Shown one piece after another: positions 62,310 through 64,000 of a DNA stretch of 64,000 nt (position 1 is the stretch's first letter; each line of letters begins with the position of its first letter). The position numbers were made by a program, and so were the translations under genes. Origin of the DNA: Siderastrea radians (lineage: Eukaryota > Cnidaria > Anthozoa > Scleractinia > Rhizangiidae); assembly GCA_964017195.1 (NCBI GenBank), contig OZ024895.1, positions 28,009,875 to 28,073,874 on the forward strand, in the 5' to 3' direction. The notes under the pieces were generated by a model. It did not search any database. It was not told the DNA's origin and saw nothing but the letters and a program-made list of their open reading frames with translations.

Positions 62310-64000
62310 AAGCTCAACAGAACTTGCTTGGATCTCCCGCAGAAACTACACATGAAAGGATAATTTAGGTAATAGTTGGAAAGCAAAGAAATTTAAGAAA
62401 ACATGATTATAAGGCATATTTTGAATATTCTTTTTTTACCATGAGTGGACCATTTCGATGGACTGAGAGAAAGAACACACTGCTATTACGTGAAGTTTAT
62501 ACCTCTGAATCATTTCTTTACAAAATTGGTAGTAAAGAACCTGGTCAAAAATGGACAGAGGTGTCTGATAGTCCGGTCCGTTAAGGGAAAAATCGTGTCA
62601 AATCGCGTAAAGGCATCAAATTTGGCACACATATTCTTGAGACCATATAAAAACAAATTGAGAAGGGTTGCCACGAGATCCGAGCATCCGGGGGGCCGTG
62701 GAACGCAAATCCATTGCCAATAACTTGGTCACAGGGCAACCAGGCTCACTAACAAATCACTAATAGCAAAATAGAATTATTGTAGGGAACTTTTTAACTG
62801 ATTTCATCAGCAAACGGAACAAATGATAATAAACAGTCATTAGAGTTACTTTCTACTTCAAATCCACATACTGTATGTATATTTTTCTACCAAGAGATCT
62901 GCTCATGACTCTGGGTATCCTGTGGTTAAATAGATTACTGGCCGTGACTAGTGGACAACAAACACAAGCCGAACTAATGAAAAATAAAGCTTATCCCAAA
63001 CGGGTTAAGCGGCTTATCTAAGTCTTAGTTCAAGCTTTCTTTTGACAAAGACATATCTGGGAGATTTCTTTTCTAATTACAAAAATGTCACAAATAAACC
63101 AACACGTACACATTCAACAATTCAATTTGTGACCACTCAGCCACGCATAATGTAGATCTCGAGATCGATCGTTATAAGAGATAAAGGCCGACAAAGCATG
63201 ACAACAAAAACTTCAAAAGGTATCAGTTAGTTAGAATGACCTGGCGGACTTCAGAAGTTTTTCACCAAACTGGAGAAGGGGATATTTATGGGTTAACCTG
63301 TCATTCTCTTTGGTGTAAATAGGGGCCTGCGCGCATGACAGGCATTAATTAAAAACGCCTGTTCTGCAGGCGGTTGTAGGTGTGAACTGCTAAGGCTGCT
63401 AGCTACATTCAGAGGAAAAACAAATACATGTGATGGTAAAAATAAAATAACGAAGCAATAGCGTTTTTTTCGTTAATCGTGAAGAACACGTAATGTTGTC
63501 GGAGAAGATTCTGGCCTATTACAATAACCACCCCCTCTGATCTACGCGTTATTTAAAAGACCAACACTGAAACTCTAAGACGGTAATTATGTACGTCCCT
63601 CGCTACTCTAGGGCGAAAGATTACGCTCGCCACCGTATCTAGGCCTTTTCGCTTTCCGTTTATGCGTTGTATTCGGAATCTAATAGTCGCAAGTAATTTA
63701 GCGTGATTAATGTTTTACGCGTTTTTCAGGCGAACGCTCGCCTGAAACATACGATAAAATCCTGTTCTGCAGACCTCGGCGTCTTTTCTTAGAGGTACCC
63801 AAAGAGAAACTTTTAGCAAAATACTTGAAATATCATTTTCTGGTTTTTAAGATCGTTAGCGAGCCTTTTAAGGGCATCTGATTTGCGTGAGCTAATACGG
63901 GTTGAACTGTTCGGCGTTTTTAGCTGAAAATCAGTTAAGGCGCAGACAATTTTAGGAAACGGAATCCCATCCGTCGAATTTTCTAGCTGCTAATGTCTTT

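Larger units (their letters stand above)
60021..64000. other. Intergenic to right edge, mostly featureless
   Basis: Apart from the entries below I see no supportable gene. Longer ORFs (60377-60727 -, 60773-61093 -, 62445-62723 +) lack domain content. A G-rich run lies at 60195-60212. Confidence 0.4.

Noticed and set aside
62445..62723. 92-codon basic ORF
   Set aside because: No domain, splice context or repeat relation. Composition does not distinguish it from chance.
1..64000. CRISPR array, operons or bacterial-type promoters
   Set aside because: Repeats present are microsatellites, satellites and transposon arms. Exon-intron structure shows eukaryotic nuclear DNA.

Overview
The window looks like nuclear DNA of an anthozoan cnidarian, most likely a stony coral (inference). 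The evidence is AT-rich DNA, small exons with matched intron phases and GT/AG borders, a polycystin-1-like receptor-channel gene of a kind expanded in cnidarians, and dense non-autonomous DNA transposons, hairpin elements, tRNA-derived SINE pieces and hammerhead-ribozyme-like repeats. I see no bacterial features, rRNA or CRISPR. Most of the sequence is intron or transposon.

Layout. (1) About 0.8-13.3 kb, minus strand: the 5' part of a secreted or membrane immunoglobulin-superfamily gene. It has a 52-nt signal-peptide exon, one Ig domain split over two exons and a second Ig domain in one exon, all in phase 1, and it probably runs off the left edge. Its ~10.6 kb intron is full of nested transposons, including a 4.45 kb foldback element (3.5-8.0 kb) carrying a 420-bp tandem duplication and a hAT-like insert. 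(2) About 14.0-24.3 kb: two diverged tandem copies of a ~5.1-5.3 kb block, each with its own later insertions and a related minus-strand exon-like segment. (3) About 24.3-26.1 kb, minus strand: a degraded BEL/Pao-type retrotransposon gag/protease piece. (4) About 31.0-49.45 kb, plus strand: a polycystin-1-like (REJ/GPS/PLAT/polycystin channel) gene in six recognisable coding exons. (5) About 49.9-64 kb: repeats, including a ribozyme-like repeat, a 1.64 kb foldback element related to the first one, and an intact hAT-like element.

The polycystin gene is the main biological content. Exons joined by consistent splice phases encode a signal peptide, a partial REJ region, the GPS cleavage motif, the first membrane helix, a PLAT domain, further helices, the TOP extracellular domain and the cation-channel domain. 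Three things suggest decay or assembly error: an in-frame TAG in the REJ exon, a C-terminal coiled coil that is only open in the +1 frame, and no recognisable exons for the rest of REJ and the upstream GPS half.

The Ig gene and the polycystin gene sit head to head, and their first coding exons are homologous: both 52 nt, both ending in phase 1, 36 of 52 bases identical by hand count. This suggests that one signal-peptide cassette was reused for two surface-receptor types in this locus.
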